Assembly (NCBI GenBank): GCA_013388985.1
Contig: JACAEF010000050.1
Coordinates: 16,610 to 80,609, forward strand
Direction: 5' to 3'
Origin: Rhodocyclaceae bacterium
Lineage (GTDB): Bacteria > Pseudomonadota > Gammaproteobacteria > Burkholderiales > Rhodocyclaceae
Length of the DNA stretch: 64,000 nt
The notes under the pieces are model-generated. The model did no database searches. It worked only from the letters and a program-made list of their open reading frames with translations, and had not been told where the DNA came from. The position numbers and the translations under genes were made by a program. This document shows, piece by piece, positions 46,166 through 55,217 of the stretch. Each line of letters starts with the position of its first letter. The stretch's first letter is position 1.

Positions 46166-46627
46166 ATGAACGAAGAAAACGATGGCCGCCTCTCCTTCAA
46201 GGAAGCCGTGGCCTATGTGATGCAGCAGCGCCAGGCCGCCTTTTGCGCGATGCCGGTATTCGGCGAGGTGACCGACGAGGAACAGACCGCCGAGGGCGTG
46301 CGCATCTTCATCATCGAATATGACGGCGAAGGCGACTGGCAGCTCCGCTTCATCGCCGGCCCATTTTTCTCGAATGCCTATGCCGCGTTCGAGATCCTCG
46401 CCCCTGAGGAAGTCCCGGACAGCGTGCGGGAATTGCGCTTCCTGCCGACGCGCATCGACAGCCACTGGTACGACGAGCAGGTCCAGATCCTGTTGCAGAA
46501 GCTGGTGCAGGGCAGCGGTATTGCGGCGCAGATGCCCGACTACGAAAGCATGCCGATGCGGCACGCCGAGGAGCAGGTGGTGTTTCCGGTCAGTTTCATC
46601 GGCCGCGGGGACGACAAGACCCACTGA
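46166..46627 (+). CDS. Conserved hypothetical protein
   Basis: 153 residues from ATG 46166, preceded by AGGAG. No signal or membrane segment. The middle has a possible alpha/beta pattern (RIFIIEYDGEGDWQLRFIAGPFF), then LAPEEVPDSVRELRFLPTRIDSHWYDEQV, and an acidic C-terminus. I do not recognise it. It follows metH by 26 bp in the same direction and could share its transcript. An in-frame ATG at 46076 lies inside metH and lacks a ribosome site. Ends back to back with the DUF1840 gene (no gap). Confidence 0.72.
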   Translation: MNEENDGRLSFKEAVAYVMQQRQAAFCAMPVFGEVTDEEQTAEGVRIFIIEYDGEGDWQLRFIAGPFFSNAYAAFEILAPEEVPDSVRELRFLPTRIDSHWYDEQVQILLQKLVQGSGIAAQMPDYESMPMRHAEEQVVFPVSFIGRGDDKTH

Positions 46628-46960
46628 TCAGACGCCCCAGACGACGGGCTTTCCCGCCGCGAGGGACTCTTCGAGCATCGCCAGGAGCGGCAGGGCGCGC
46701 TGGGTGAGCGAGACGCGCGGCCGGGCGCCGCCTTCGGGCGGTGTCTCGATGCCCGGATCGATGGCCTGGACGAGCTGGCGATGCGCTTGCCGGTCCGCGG
46801 CGATCGCGGCCTTGAGCCGCGCGATCGCCTCCGGCAGCTGCTCGACGGTGACGATGCCCTGCTCGGCCGGTTCCTTGCCGATCAATTCCATCAGGCGGCG
46901 GGCGACGTCGCCGAAATAGATCACATCGGCAGTCGCCTGCGACTTGAAGGTGACGATCAT
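46628..46960 (-). CDS. DUF1840 domain protein
   Basis: 110 residues starting MIVTFKSQATADVIYFGDVA, the diagnostic opening of the DUF1840 family, which is largely restricted to Betaproteobacteria. Further on are LMELIGKEP and a C-terminal LPLLAMLEESLAAGKPVVWG. Function unknown. It overlaps the pyrC' stop by 4 bp and is the last gene of the algH-ruvX-pyr unit on the minus strand. Confidence 0.88.
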   Translation of the reverse strand: MIVTFKSQATADVIYFGDVARRLMELIGKEPAEQGIVTVEQLPEAIARLKAAIAADRQAHRQLVQAIDPGIETPPEGGARPRVSLTQRALPLLAMLEESLAAGKPVVWGV

Positions 46961-48255
46961 CGCAGCAAGCCGTCGGTGGAATACGCCAGATGCCCCGCGG
47001 TCAGCGTGTAGCGCACCTCGCCGCGGAGCCGCTGGCCGAGGAAAGGCGTGTTCTTGCCCTGGCTCTTCAGGCGTTCGCGCGTGACGGTGAATTCGGCTTC
47101 CGGATCGAAGATGCACAAATCGGCCACCGCGCCGGGGGCGAGAGAGCCGCAGCCCTTCGTCAGGCCGAGCAGGCGCGCCGGGTCCGAGGTGATTTTGGCG
47201 AGAGCCTTGACGAGTGGAATGCCTTGCGCCTCGGCCCATTTCAGCGTCAGCGGCAGCAACAGTTCGAGGCCGGTGGCGCCCACTTCGGCCTGATCGAAGG
47301 GTTGCTGCTTGGCATCGTCATCGACCGGCGTGTGATCGGAGACCAGCACATCGATGCTGCCATCGGCCAGTCCCGCAGCGAGCGCGTCGCGGTCGGCGGC
47401 GGAGCGCAGCGGCGGGTCGAGGCGGGCCATCGGGTCGAAGAAGCCGATGTCCTGATCGCACAGATGCAGGTGGTTGATCGTCACGTCGCAGGTGACGGCC
47501 AAGCCCTCGGTTCGCGCGGCGCGGATCATCGCCAGCCCCGCCGCCGAAGAAACTCGGCGCACGTGCAGGCGCACGCCGGTGGCGCGTGCCAGTTGCAAGA
47601 CCGTCGCCAGCGCGACGGTCTCCGCGGTCACCGGAATGCCCGGCAGGCCGAGCCGGGCCGCGACCGCGCCGTCATGGGCGACGCCTCCCTTGGTCAGATG
47701 CGCGTCCTGGGCCTGCAGCCAGACCGGGAAATCGAAGGTCGCGGCATATTGCATCGCCCGCATCAACACCTGGGTGTCGACGATGGAGACGTTGGCCTGG
47801 CCGAAGGCGATGCAGCCGGCCTCATGAAGCTCGGCCATTTCGGTGAGCCGCTCGCCGGTAAGCCCAACGGTCAGCGCGCCGACCGGATGCACTTGCGCGA
47901 ACCCCGGCTGGCGCGCGCGATACTTGAGCATCTCGACCAATCCGGGCTCGTCGAGCGGCGGATCGGTGTCGGGCGGGCAGACCAGCCTTGTCACGCCGCC
48001 GGCCGCCGCGGCCGCCATCTCGGATTCGAGCGTCGCCTTGTATTCGAAGCCCGGCTCGCGCAAGCGCGCCGAAAGGTCGATCAGGCCGGGGCAGACCACG
48101 CAGCCGCTCGCGTCGAGCACGGCCTCGGGCGAAAAGCCGCGCGGTGCCGTCTCGCCAACGCCGACGATCTTGCTGGCGGCGATGAACACGCTGGCGGGCT
48201 GGTCCAGCCCGCTGCCCGGATCGACGACGCGGCCGTTTCTGATTTCGATCTTCAT
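46957..48255 (-). CDS. pyrC': Dihydroorotase-like protein PyrC' (probably inactive)
   Basis: 432 residues of the dihydroorotase family. The metal motif DxHxHxRxPG reads D60-L-S-A-R-L-R-E-P-G, so both zinc-binding histidines are replaced (S62, R64). This is the form that, in Pseudomonas, lacks dihydroorotase activity and instead forms a dodecamer with aspartate carbamoyltransferase. Linkage to pyrB supports that role; an active PyrC must be elsewhere. Start ATG 48255 overlaps the restriction endonuclease stop (ATGA). In this group pyrB and pyrC' are normally adjacent; here two foreign genes lie between them. Confidence 0.93.
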   Translation of the reverse strand: MKIEIRNGRVVDPGSGLDQPASVFIAASKIVGVGETAPRGFSPEAVLDASGCVVCPGLIDLSARLREPGFEYKATLESEMAAAAAGGVTRLVCPPDTDPPLDEPGLVEMLKYRARQPGFAQVHPVGALTVGLTGERLTEMAELHEAGCIAFGQANVSIVDTQVLMRAMQYAATFDFPVWLQAQDAHLTKGGVAHDGAVAARLGLPGIPVTAETVALATVLQLARATGVRLHVRRVSSAAGLAMIRAARTEGLAVTCDVTINHLHLCDQDIGFFDPMARLDPPLRSAADRDALAAGLADGSIDVLVSDHTPVDDDAKQQPFDQAEVGATGLELLLPLTLKWAEAQGIPLVKALAKITSDPARLLGLTKGCGSLAPGAVADLCIFDPEAEFTVTRERLKSQGKNTPFLGQRLRGEVRYTLTAGHLAYSTDGLLR

Positions 48256-48863
48256 GCGTCGACTCCGACGATGACCAAGGGGACTGCCGGCACGCCGCGC
48301 CCCTGCCTGACGACGTTATAGAGCTCGCCTTCGTAGTAGGCGACACCCGAGCTCATTTGCGACTGCATCGACTTCATTGGCAGGATTTCGATGCCGACAT
48401 CGATTCGGTCGCCGACGAAGAATGCCAGATGCTTGACGAACAGATCATAAGCGACGAAGGCATATTTGCCGAATTGAATCTCGACGGCGACGCGCTCTTT
48501 TACGAAATCGGTCTGGTTGTAGCTGTAGATCGGCATCTCACCCACGGCCTCGATCTGCCGTTTCTGCTCGTCGGCTGGAAGCGTCAGTGTTTGACGTATG
48601 AGCCGAGCATCTTTGGTTACCCAATAACCGACCTGGCTCTCATTCCAGCCATTGGCGCCGAGCCGCTCCTTGAAAGCCTGATTCATGGCGATGGGGCTGT
48701 AGAGCATTTTGCCGGCCATGGTTTTTTCTTTTGATACCTTTGTCTTGCAAGCCTCGGCATCCACGTCCGCCACGACAGCTTTCAGTTCTTTCCAGAGGGC
48801 AGGCTGATGGACGAGCAGGAATTCCAGTCCGTTGAGATGGGAATAAGTCTCGACGATTTTCAT
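48252..48863 (-). CDS. Type II restriction endonuclease, BglII/BstYI family
   Basis: 203 residues, the length I recall for BstYI. The active site is seen as D119 in TDFVKERVAVEIQ, with E128 and Q130; the spacing D-x8-E-x-Q is that of BglII (D84/E93/Q95) and BstYI (D119/E128/Q130). By homology it would cut at RGATCY or AGATCT, leaving GATC ends; the exact site is inference. It overlaps the methyltransferase stop and the pyrC' start, each by 4 bp (ATGA). Its base composition is lower in G+C than neighbours, suggesting acquisition. Confidence 0.85.
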   Translation of the reverse strand: MKIVETYSHLNGLEFLLVHQPALWKELKAVVADVDAEACKTKVSKEKTMAGKMLYSPIAMNQAFKERLGANGWNESQVGYWVTKDARLIRQTLTLPADEQKRQIEAVGEMPIYSYNQTDFVKERVAVEIQFGKYAFVAYDLFVKHLAFFVGDRIDVGIEILPMKSMQSQMSSGVAYYEGELYNVVRQGRGVPAVPLVIVGVDA

Positions 48864-49807
48864 TTTTCGTATGTGGCTTCGGGTTCCAGCAGGCGGAACT
48901 GTTCTGGAGACGGTGCGGTGGTCGACGGATAAAGCCAAGGCGCTTCCCGCAGACGATTGCCGGCATCTTCCGGATCATATTTGGGTTTGCCCATCGGCCT
49001 GACTCTGAGATGGCCTGCCATGGCAGCGCCAATCCTCTTCCTGGCCAGATCGGCATAACTTTCGACGACTTCCGCGCCAGCGCCCCGCCGTTCATGCCGG
49101 ACGGCCGCGACGATGCTGGTGCCGACACCCAGAAAAGGGTCGAGCACCCAATCGCCGGGATTCGTCATCGACAAGACCAGCCGTTCGACGAGTTCGACGG
49201 GAAACTGGCAGGGATGATCGGTTTTCTCGACATGGTTGTTCTTGACGTTGGGAATATCCCATACATCGCCCGGGTTCTTGCCAAGCGGATTGCAGGAATA
49301 TTGCCCCGTCTTCGGCCCCTTGAAATGTTTCTTGCCGGGATACTTTTGCGGCACGCGCACGGGATCGAGGTTGAACACGAAATTTTTCGTCTTGCGCGTG
49401 AACCAGTTGATGGTTTCGTAGCGCCCAGAAAAACGCCGCGTGCAATGCAGGCCGTGCTCGAAATGCCAGACGATGCGGTTACGCATCACCAGTCCAAGGT
49501 CGTGGAAGACTGGGTAAAGCAAGGTATCCAGCGGCACGATAGCACCGTCGTTGACATAATTGCCGACCTGCCAGCAAATGCTGCCGGTTTCGGACAACAC
49601 CCTCGTGCATTCGGTGATCACCTCGGCCTGCTGGCGGACATAGAGGTCGAGATCGAGTTTCTTCTCGTATTCCTTGCCGATGTTGTAGGGCGGCGAAGTG
49701 ACAACCAACTGGATCGATTTGTCCGGTACCTGCCGCAACAGGTCGAGGCAGCTGCCGAAATAGACGACAGCCTGGGCATTCGAATCGAAGCATTCCTTGA
49801 TCTTCAT
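48860..49807 (-). CDS. N4-cytosine DNA methyltransferase of the type II R-M pair
   Basis: 315 residues. Motif IV is TSPPY (S38-Y41), the serine form typical of N4-cytosine enzymes, and motif I is DPFLGVGTS (D223 onward), so the order IV...I places it in the beta class. [13 protein letters not shown] and the [12 protein letters not shown] segment are common to this group. It would protect DNA against the partner BglII/BstYI-like nuclease; M.BglII is also an N4C enzyme. The ATG overlaps the pyrB stop by 4 bp (ATGA), so translation is coupled to pyrimidine genes. Confidence 0.93.
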   Translation of the reverse strand: MKIKECFDSNAQAVVYFGSCLDLLRQVPDKSIQLVVTSPPYNIGKEYEKKLDLDLYVRQQAEVITECTRVLSETGSICWQVGNYVNDGAIVPLDTLLYPVFHDLGLVMRNRIVWHFEHGLHCTRRFSGRYETINWFTRKTKNFVFNLDPVRVPQKYPGKKHFKGPKTGQYSCNPLGKNPGDVWDIPNVKNNHVEKTDHPCQFPVELVERLVLSMTNPGDWVLDPFLGVGTSIVAAVRHERRGAGAEVVESYADLARKRIGAAMAGHLRVRPMGKPKYDPEDAGNRLREAPWLYPSTTAPSPEQFRLLEPEATYEK

Positions 49808-50793
49808 TGCGCGGCACCTCCTCCCGCCAGCATGCTCATCACCGCCATGCGCACCGCGATGCCGAAGGTCACCTGCGGCAGGATCACCGCCTGCCGGCCA
49901 TCGGCCACCGCCGAATCGATCTCGATGCCGCGGTTCATCGGTCCCGGGTGCATGACGATCGCGTCGGGTTTGGCCAGCGCCAGCTTCTCGGGCGTCAGAC
50001 CCCAGGACTTGAAGTATTCCTGCGGGCTGGGCAGGAGCGCGCCCTGCATGCGCTCGTTCTGCAGCCGCAGCATCATCACCACATCGACGCCGGCGAGCCC
50101 GCGGGCGAGATCGTGATGCACGGAGAGCGGCGCGTTCGGGATCATGCGCGCGGCCTCGGTTGGCAGCAGGGTCTTCGGCCCGACCAGCCGGATGTCCGGC
50201 ACGCCGAGCGTGGTGAGCGCGTGCAGCTGGCTCCTCGCCACGCGCGAATGCAGGATGTCGCCGACCACCGCGACCGAGAGCTGCGTGAAATCCTTCTTGT
50301 AGTGGCGGATCGTGTACATGTCGAGCAGGCCCTGGGTCGGGTGCGCATGGCGGCCGTCACCGGCATTGACGACATGGATGTGCTTGCGCCCGGTGGCGGC
50401 CAGATGCCGCGCGATCAGATACGGCGCGCCGGAGGATGCGTGGCGCACGACGAACATGTCGGCCTGCATCGCGGCGAGGTTGTCGACCGTGTCGAGCAGG
50501 GACTCGCCCTTCGCCGCTGACGAAGTGTTGATGTTGAGGTTGATCACGTCGGCGGAGAGGCGCTTGGCGGCGATTTCGAAGGTGGTGCGCGTGCGCGTCG
50601 AGTTCTCGAAGAACAGGTTGAAGACGCTTTTTCCCCGCAAGAGCGGCACCTTCTTCACCTCGCGCTCGGCCACCGCGGTGAAGGGCTCGGCGCGGTCGAG
50701 GATGCCGAGCAGGATCTCGCGCGACAGCCCTTCGAGCGTGAGCAGATGGGTGAGCTCGCCGTGTTCGTTCAGTTGCGGATTGGCGTTGGTCAT
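49804..50793 (-). CDS. pyrB: Aspartate carbamoyltransferase, catalytic subunit
   Basis: 329 residues. Carbamoyl-phosphate binding is shown by [13 protein letters not shown], and the second signature by [26 protein letters not shown] is near the end. It makes carbamoyl aspartate in pyrimidine synthesis. The N-terminus is slightly extended relative to the E. coli enzyme, as in class A ATCases that bind PyrC'. ATG 50793 overlaps pyrR by 4 bp. The gene downstream should be pyrC' but a restriction-modification pair intervenes. Confidence 0.96.
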   Translation of the reverse strand: MTNANPQLNEHGELTHLLTLEGLSREILLGILDRAEPFTAVAEREVKKVPLLRGKSVFNLFFENSTRTRTTFEIAAKRLSADVINLNINTSSAAKGESLLDTVDNLAAMQADMFVVRHASSGAPYLIARHLAATGRKHIHVVNAGDGRHAHPTQGLLDMYTIRHYKKDFTQLSVAVVGDILHSRVARSQLHALTTLGVPDIRLVGPKTLLPTEAARMIPNAPLSVHHDLARGLAGVDVVMMLRLQNERMQGALLPSPQEYFKSWGLTPEKLALAKPDAIVMHPGPMNRGIEIDSAVADGRQAVILPQVTFGIAVRMAVMSMLAGGGAAQ

Positions 50794-51296
50794 TTTTTCC
50801 CCAGGCGAAAACGCAATTCTCCGTCGGCCTCGCGCAGCAGATCCAGGCTTTCGGACGCAGGCAGCGGTTCGGGCAGGACGTAGGCGCACCACGTCGCGGC
50901 GATCGGCAGCTCGCGGCCGCCGCGGTCGACGAGCACGGCCAGATCGACGCGGCCCGGCCGGCCGTAATCGAACAGCTCGTTCAGCGCGGCGCGCACCGTG
51001 CGGCCGGTGTAGAGCACGTCATCGACGAGGATCAAGTGCGCACCCTCGACGTTCTCGGGCAGGTGCGAGACGCGGCCGCCGGAACGCAGGCCGCCGCCGA
51101 GATGGTGGTCGTCGCGGTGGAAGGAGACGTCGATGGTCGCCAGCGGCGTGGTAAGCCCGAGGGCGGCGTGCAGGGCCTCGGCGACCCAGACGCCGCCGGT
51201 ATGGATGCCGACCAGCACGCTTCCGGGCGTGATGGCTGGCCGCATTTGCGCGGCGAGGCGCTCGATCAGTTCAGTGACGGGGGGAATCGGCGGCAT
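50790..51296 (-). CDS. pyrR: Bifunctional pyr operon regulator / uracil phosphoribosyltransferase PyrR
   Basis: 168 residues from ATG 51296. The PRPP-binding motif is [13 protein letters not shown], and the PyrR-specific DVSFHRDD segment is present. In Gram-positives PyrR controls attenuation; in Proteobacteria it mainly acts as a uracil phosphoribosyltransferase or has an uncertain regulatory role. I see no attenuator structure here because the genes overlap. It sits between ruvX (26-bp overlap of frames) and pyrB. Confidence 0.92.
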   Translation of the reverse strand: MPPIPPVTELIERLAAQMRPAITPGSVLVGIHTGGVWVAEALHAALGLTTPLATIDVSFHRDDHHLGGGLRSGGRVSHLPENVEGAHLILVDDVLYTGRTVRAALNELFDYGRPGRVDLAVLVDRGGRELPIAATWCAYVLPEPLPASESLDLLREADGELRFRLGKK

Positions 51297-51699
51297 GTTG
51301 ATTGAACCAGGATTGCAGGATGATCGCGGCGGCCTCGGCGTCGAGGCGCGCCTTGCGCTTGTCGCCGGCGTGCCGCGCTTCGGCTTCGAGGGAGCTGTAA
51401 CGCTCGTCGATGAGCTCGACCGGCAGCCGGTAACGCCCGGCAAGCTGGCGCGCGAAGCGCTCGCAGCGCGCGGCGAATTCATGGGGTGAATCGCGGTCGG
51501 CATGGGCTGGCCGGCCGACGACCAGGCGCGCGGGGCGCCATTCGCTGATCAGCCGGTCGATCGCCGCGAAGCGCTGTGCGTTGGCCTCGACCTCGATGAT
51601 CGAGAGCGGTCTTGCGCTGCCCAGAAGCGTTTCGCCGATCGCCACGCCGATGCGTTTCAAGCCGAAATCGAAGGCCAGCACCGTCTCGCTGTCAGGCAT
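51271..51699 (-). CDS. ruvX: RuvX/YqgF pre-16S rRNA nuclease
   Basis: 142 residues from ATG 51699, starting [16 protein letters not shown], the RNase H-fold strand carrying the first catalytic Asp. Other landmarks are [17 protein letters not shown] and [15 protein letters not shown], the second acid, and [12 protein letters not shown], the third. Acts in maturation of the 16S rRNA 5' end; also annotated as a Holliday junction resolvase. ATG 51711 is an alternative. It overlaps algH upstream, as in most Proteobacteria. Confidence 0.94.
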   Translation of the reverse strand: MPDSETVLAFDFGLKRIGVAIGETLLGSARPLSIIEVEANAQRFAAIDRLISEWRPARLVVGRPAHADRDSPHEFAARCERFARQLAGRYRLPVELIDERYSSLEAEARHAGDKRKARLDAEAAAIILQSWFNQHAADSPRH

Positions 51700-52279
51700 G
51701 GCCGGCGACATCGGAGAGCTGGGAAAAATCGATGCCCAGGAGCTTCATCGCGGCCGGCAGGCGCGCTTCGGGCGGCAAGCCGAAGATGATGTCGGGACGC
51801 GCCGCGACGGTCAGCCAGGCGTTCTGCGACAGTTCCCATTCGAGCTGGCCGGGCGCCCAGCCGGCATAGCCGAGCGAGACCAGCACGTCGGCCGGCTCGC
51901 CCGTCTCGCTCATCGATTCGAGGATGTCGCGCGAGCTGGTCAGCGCGATCTCGGAGGTGACGACCAGCGTCGATTGCCACTGGCCGGCCGGCCGGTGCAG
52001 CACGAAACCGCGGTCGGTCTGCACCGGACCGCCGAAATACACCGGCAGATCGCGGTAGCGGTCCAGTCGTCCGCCACGCGCCAGCGGCACGCTGACGCGC
52101 TCGAACAACGTGCCCAGATCGAATTCGAGCGGCTTGTTGACGATGATACCCAGCGCACCCTCGGCATTGTGCTCGCACACATAGGTCAGGGTGCGCGCGA
52201 AATTCGGATCGGTCATCGACGGCATCGCGATCAGGAAATGATTCGCGAGGCTGACGGGTTCGAAGTCACTGGCGCTCAT
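51692..52279 (-). CDS. AlgH/YqgE (UPF0301) protein
   Basis: 195 residues from ATG 52279. Family landmarks are [50 protein letters not shown] and [16 protein letters not shown]. The biochemical role is not established. Conserved linkage to ruvX and pyr genes in Proteobacteria holds here. First gene of the minus-strand unit that runs to the DUF1840 gene. Divergent from phrB with only 27 bp between starts. Confidence 0.95.
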   Translation of the reverse strand: MSASDFEPVSLANHFLIAMPSMTDPNFARTLTYVCEHNAEGALGIIVNKPLEFDLGTLFERVSVPLARGGRLDRYRDLPVYFGGPVQTDRGFVLHRPAGQWQSTLVVTSEIALTSSRDILESMSETGEPADVLVSLGYAGWAPGQLEWELSQNAWLTVAARPDIIFGLPPEARLPAAMKLLGIDFSQLSDVAGHA

Positions 52280-52306
52280 GGTAAGTATCCATTGTAATCT
52301 CTTGCC

Positions 52307-53731
52307 ATGGGAAATGACCCGGCCGCCCTCGTCTGGTTCCGCCGCGATCTGCGCGACTTCGACCATGCCGCCCTGGCCGCCGCGCTGCGCGGTGCGGCCA
52401 GGGTGTATTGCGTTTTCGTCTTCGATACCGACATTCTCGCCGGCCTGCCGAAGGATGACCGGCGCGTCGATTTCATCCACCGCGCGGTGCGCGAGCTCGA
52501 TGCCGCGCTCAAGGCCAAGGGCGGTGGCCTGATCGTCCGTCATGGGCGGGCCGTCGAGGAGATTCCCCGCCTCGCGGCGGAGCTGGGCGTGGCGAGCGTG
52601 CATGCAAACCGCGACCACGAGCCGCTCGCCCGCGCGCGCGATGCGGCGGTGGCCGCCGCGCTCGCCGCCGATGGCCGTGCCTTCATCGATCACAAGGATC
52701 AGACGCTCTTCGAGCGTGACGAGATTCTGACGCGGGCTGGCGCCCCCTTCGCGGTGTTTACGCCCTATGCCCGCGCCTGGCGGGCGCGGCTGAGGCCGGC
52801 CGATCTGGCCGAGCACGATTGCACGCCGCGGCCCGGCCAGCTGGCCGTCCCGCGTGCCGTCTCGCCAGCGCCGACTTTGGAAGAAATCGGCTTCGCGCCG
52901 ACCGATCTGAGAGTGCCTGCCGGCATGGGCGGCGGCGCGCGGCTGTTCGAGGATTTCCTGACGCGCATCGACCGCTATCACCTCACGCGCGACTTCCCGG
53001 CCGTCAAGGGCGTCTCGTATCTGTCGCCGCACCTCAGGTTCGGCACGGTGTCGATCCGCCGGCTGGCGGCGGCGGCGTGGGAACGCAGCCTCATGCCTGA
53101 CGGCGCGGGGGCCGCAGCCTGGCTCGATGAGTTGATCTGGCGCGAGTTCTACCAGATGATCCTCTGGCATCGCCCGGATGTCGTCGATCATTGCTACAAG
53201 CGCGAATTCGACGCGCTGGTCTGGGACGAGGCGCCCGATCTGTTCGCTGCGTGGCAGGAGGGCCGCACCGGCTACCCGCTCGTCGATGCGGCCCAGCGCC
53301 AGCTTTTGCAAACGGGCTGGATGCACAACCGTCTGCGCATGGTGTCGGCCTCGTTCCTGACCAAGGATCTGGGGATCGACTGGCGGCTGGGCGAAGCGCA
53401 TTTCGCGCGCTGGCTGCTCGATTACGAGCTGGCCTCGAACAACGGCGGCTGGCAGTGGGCGGCGGGCACCGGCTGCGACGCGCAGCCGTGGTTCCGCATC
53501 TTCAATCCGGTCACGCAAGCCGAGAAATTCGACCCGCAGGGCAAATTCATCCGCCGTTATGTGCCGGAGCTGGCCGGTGTGCCCGACGAATACATCCATG
53601 CGCCCTGGAAGATGCCGGCGCCGCCGGCCGGCTACCCTGCGCCGCTCGTCGATCATGCCGTCGCGCGCGCTCGGACGCTGGCGCGTTTCAAGATAGAATC
53701 GACCCAGTCTCGCGTGAACCCACCGTCATGA
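52307..53731 (+). CDS. phrB: Deoxyribodipyrimidine photolyase
   Basis: 474 residues, class I CPD photolyase or close relative. The N-terminal antenna domain starts [16 protein letters not shown]; the FAD-binding helical domain has [46 protein letters not shown] and [24 protein letters not shown], shown here in pieces. It repairs UV-induced pyrimidine dimers using light. Residues 183-191 (RAVSPAPTL) in the interdomain linker are encoded by a dispersed repeat. The start follows algH divergently. thiD begins 4 bp before its stop. Confidence 0.96.
   Translation: MGNDPAALVWFRRDLRDFDHAALAAALRGAARVYCVFVFDTDILAGLPKDDRRVDFIHRAVRELDAALKAKGGGLIVRHGRAVEEIPRLAAELGVASVHANRDHEPLARARDAAVAAALAADGRAFIDHKDQTLFERDEILTRAGAPFAVFTPYARAWRARLRPADLAEHDCTPRPGQLAVPRAVSPAPTLEEIGFAPTDLRVPAGMGGGARLFEDFLTRIDRYHLTRDFPAVKGVSYLSPHLRFGTVSIRRLAAAAWERSLMPDGAGAAAWLDELIWREFYQMILWHRPDVVDHCYKREFDALVWDEAPDLFAAWQEGRTGYPLVDAAQRQLLQTGWMHNRLRMVSASFLTKDLGIDWRLGEAHFARWLLDYELASNNGGWQWAAGTGCDAQPWFRIFNPVTQAEKFDPQGKFIRRYVPELAGVPDEYIHAPWKMPAPPAGYPAPLVDHAVARARTLARFKIESTQSRVNPPS
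52854..52878 (-). repeat. Dispersed 25-bp repeat, short form (in frame in phrB)
   Basis: GTGCCGTCTCGCCAGCG then CCGACTTT, an almost perfect copy. Encodes AVSPAPT in the linker between the antenna and FAD domains of the photolyase. Confidence 0.88.
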
Positions 53732-54576
53732 CCAACGCCTTCCCTCCCGTCGTCATGAGCATCGCCGCATCCGACCCGACTTGCGGGGCCGGCTTGCAGG
53801 CCGATCTGCTCACGCTCGCCGCGCACGGCTGCCATCCGCTGACGGTGGTGACCGCGCTCACCGTGCAGGATACGCTCGGCGTCGAGGACGTCTTGCCGCT
53901 CGATGCCGATTGGGTATCGGGCCAGGCGCGCGCGCTGCTCGAAGACATGCCGGTGGCCGCCTTCAAGCTGGGCATGCTGGGCAGCGTCGAGGCGATCAGC
54001 GCGGTGGCCGAGGTGCTCTCGGATTATCCCGACACGCCGGTGGTGTTCGATCCCGTGCTCGCCTCCGGGCGGGGCGATGTCTTCGCCGACGAGGATGCGG
54101 TCGACGCGATGATCGAGCTCTTGCTGCCGCTCACCGACATCCTGACGCCGAACAGCCTCGAAGCGCGGCGCCTGGCGCAGGAGCTCGGGCCGGCGACTTC
54201 CGATCTGCCGGAATGCGCGCGGCGCCTGATCGACGCCGGTTGCGCCCATGTGCTGATCACCGGCACGCACGAACCGGGCGCGCGCGTCGTGAATACCCTC
54301 TACGGCTCGCATGGCCCGCTGCAAAGCCGCGGCTGGGAGCGCCTGCCCGGCAGCTACCACGGCTCGGGCTGCACGCTGGCTTCGGCGATCGCCGCCAACC
54401 TGGCCTGGGGGGCGGCGATGCCGGACGCGGTGCGTGCTGCGCAGGAATACACCTGGCAGAGCCTGGCGGCGGGCTTCCGCCCCGGCATGGGCCAGCATGT
54501 GCCGAACCGGCTCTGGCGTAGCGCCTTGCGGCCGGATGAATCCATCGCGGAGGTCGCTCATGCCCCACTCGGCTGA
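53728..54576 (+). CDS. thiD: Phosphomethylpyrimidine kinase ThiD
   Basis: 282 residues of the ribokinase-like fold. It phosphorylates HMP and HMP-phosphate for thiamine synthesis. The N-terminal substrate loop reads SIAASDPTCGAGLQADL, with C where most have G (canonical SGGAG), a small deviation. Other landmarks are FKLGMLGS, FDPVLASGRGD, LTPNSLEARRL and the catalytic GSYHGSGCTLASAIA. ATG 53728 overlaps the phrB stop. No TPP riboswitch is upstream, since the gene abuts phrB. It overlaps thiE by 17 bp. Confidence 0.94.
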   Translation: MTNAFPPVVMSIAASDPTCGAGLQADLLTLAAHGCHPLTVVTALTVQDTLGVEDVLPLDADWVSGQARALLEDMPVAAFKLGMLGSVEAISAVAEVLSDYPDTPVVFDPVLASGRGDVFADEDAVDAMIELLLPLTDILTPNSLEARRLAQELGPATSDLPECARRLIDAGCAHVLITGTHEPGARVVNTLYGSHGPLQSRGWERLPGSYHGSGCTLASAIAANLAWGAAMPDAVRAAQEYTWQSLAAGFRPGMGQHVPNRLWRSALRPDESIAEVAHAPLG

Positions 54577-55216
54577 ACATGAGATGACGCTGTCCGGCGT
54601 CTATGCGCTGACGCCGGACGACAACCTGCTGCCGCGTCTCCTGGCGCTGGTCGAGAGCGCGCTCATCGGCGGCGTGCGCTGGGTGCAATACCGCAACAAG
54701 ATCGCGCCGCCCGCGTTGCGCAAGGCCGAGGCGAGCGCCTTGCTGAAGGTCTGCAACGCGCATGGCGCGAAGCTGATCGTCAATGACGATGTCTGGCTGG
54801 CGGTCGAGATCGGCGCCCACGGCGCGCATGTCGGGCGCGACGACCTGCCAGGCGGCAGCCTCGCGACCGCGCGCCAGGCGCTGGGGCCGAACCGCATCCT
54901 CGGCGTCTCCTGCTATGACGACCTGGCGCGCGCCGAAGTGGCGGTGGATGCCGGCGCCGATTACATCGCCTTCGGCAGCCTGTTCCCTTCGGTCAGCAAG
55001 CCGCAGGCGAGTCGCGCCTCGCTCGACGTGATCCGCGAGGCGAAGCGCCGCTTCCCGGTGCCGGTGGTCGGCATCGGCGGCATCACGACGAAGAACGCGG
55101 CCGAGGTGCTCGCCGCCGGCGCCGACATGATCGCCGTGCTCTCCGATCTGTTCGACGCGATGGACATCAGGAAGCAGGCCGAAAAATTCCAGCAGCTGTT
55201 CAAGGAACGTCATTGA
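54560..55216 (+). CDS. thiE: Thiamine-phosphate synthase ThiE
   Basis: 218 residues, TIM barrel that joins HMP-PP and thiazole phosphate. Conserved pieces are [51 protein letters not shown] and [13 protein letters not shown], the last binding phosphate. ATG 54560 overlaps thiD; ATG 54584 is a possible shorter start and would still contain the whole barrel. Followed by hemL after 1 bp. Confidence 0.95.
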   Translation: MPHSAEHEMTLSGVYALTPDDNLLPRLLALVESALIGGVRWVQYRNKIAPPALRKAEASALLKVCNAHGAKLIVNDDVWLAVEIGAHGAHVGRDDLPGGSLATARQALGPNRILGVSCYDDLARAEVAVDAGADYIAFGSLFPSVSKPQASRASLDVIREAKRRFPVPVVGIGGITTKNAAEVLAAGADMIAVLSDLFDAMDIRKQAEKFQQLFKERH

Positions 55217-55217
55217 C

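Noticed and set aside
48144..48168. GTGCCGTCTCGCCAACG-like sequence in pyrC'
   Set aside because: Three mismatches including the CTTT end; the peptide VGVGETAP fits the usual dihydroorotase N-terminus, so it is probably native.
53700..53727. Possible TPP riboswitch before thiD
   Set aside because: thiD overlaps phrB, leaving no room for an aptamer.
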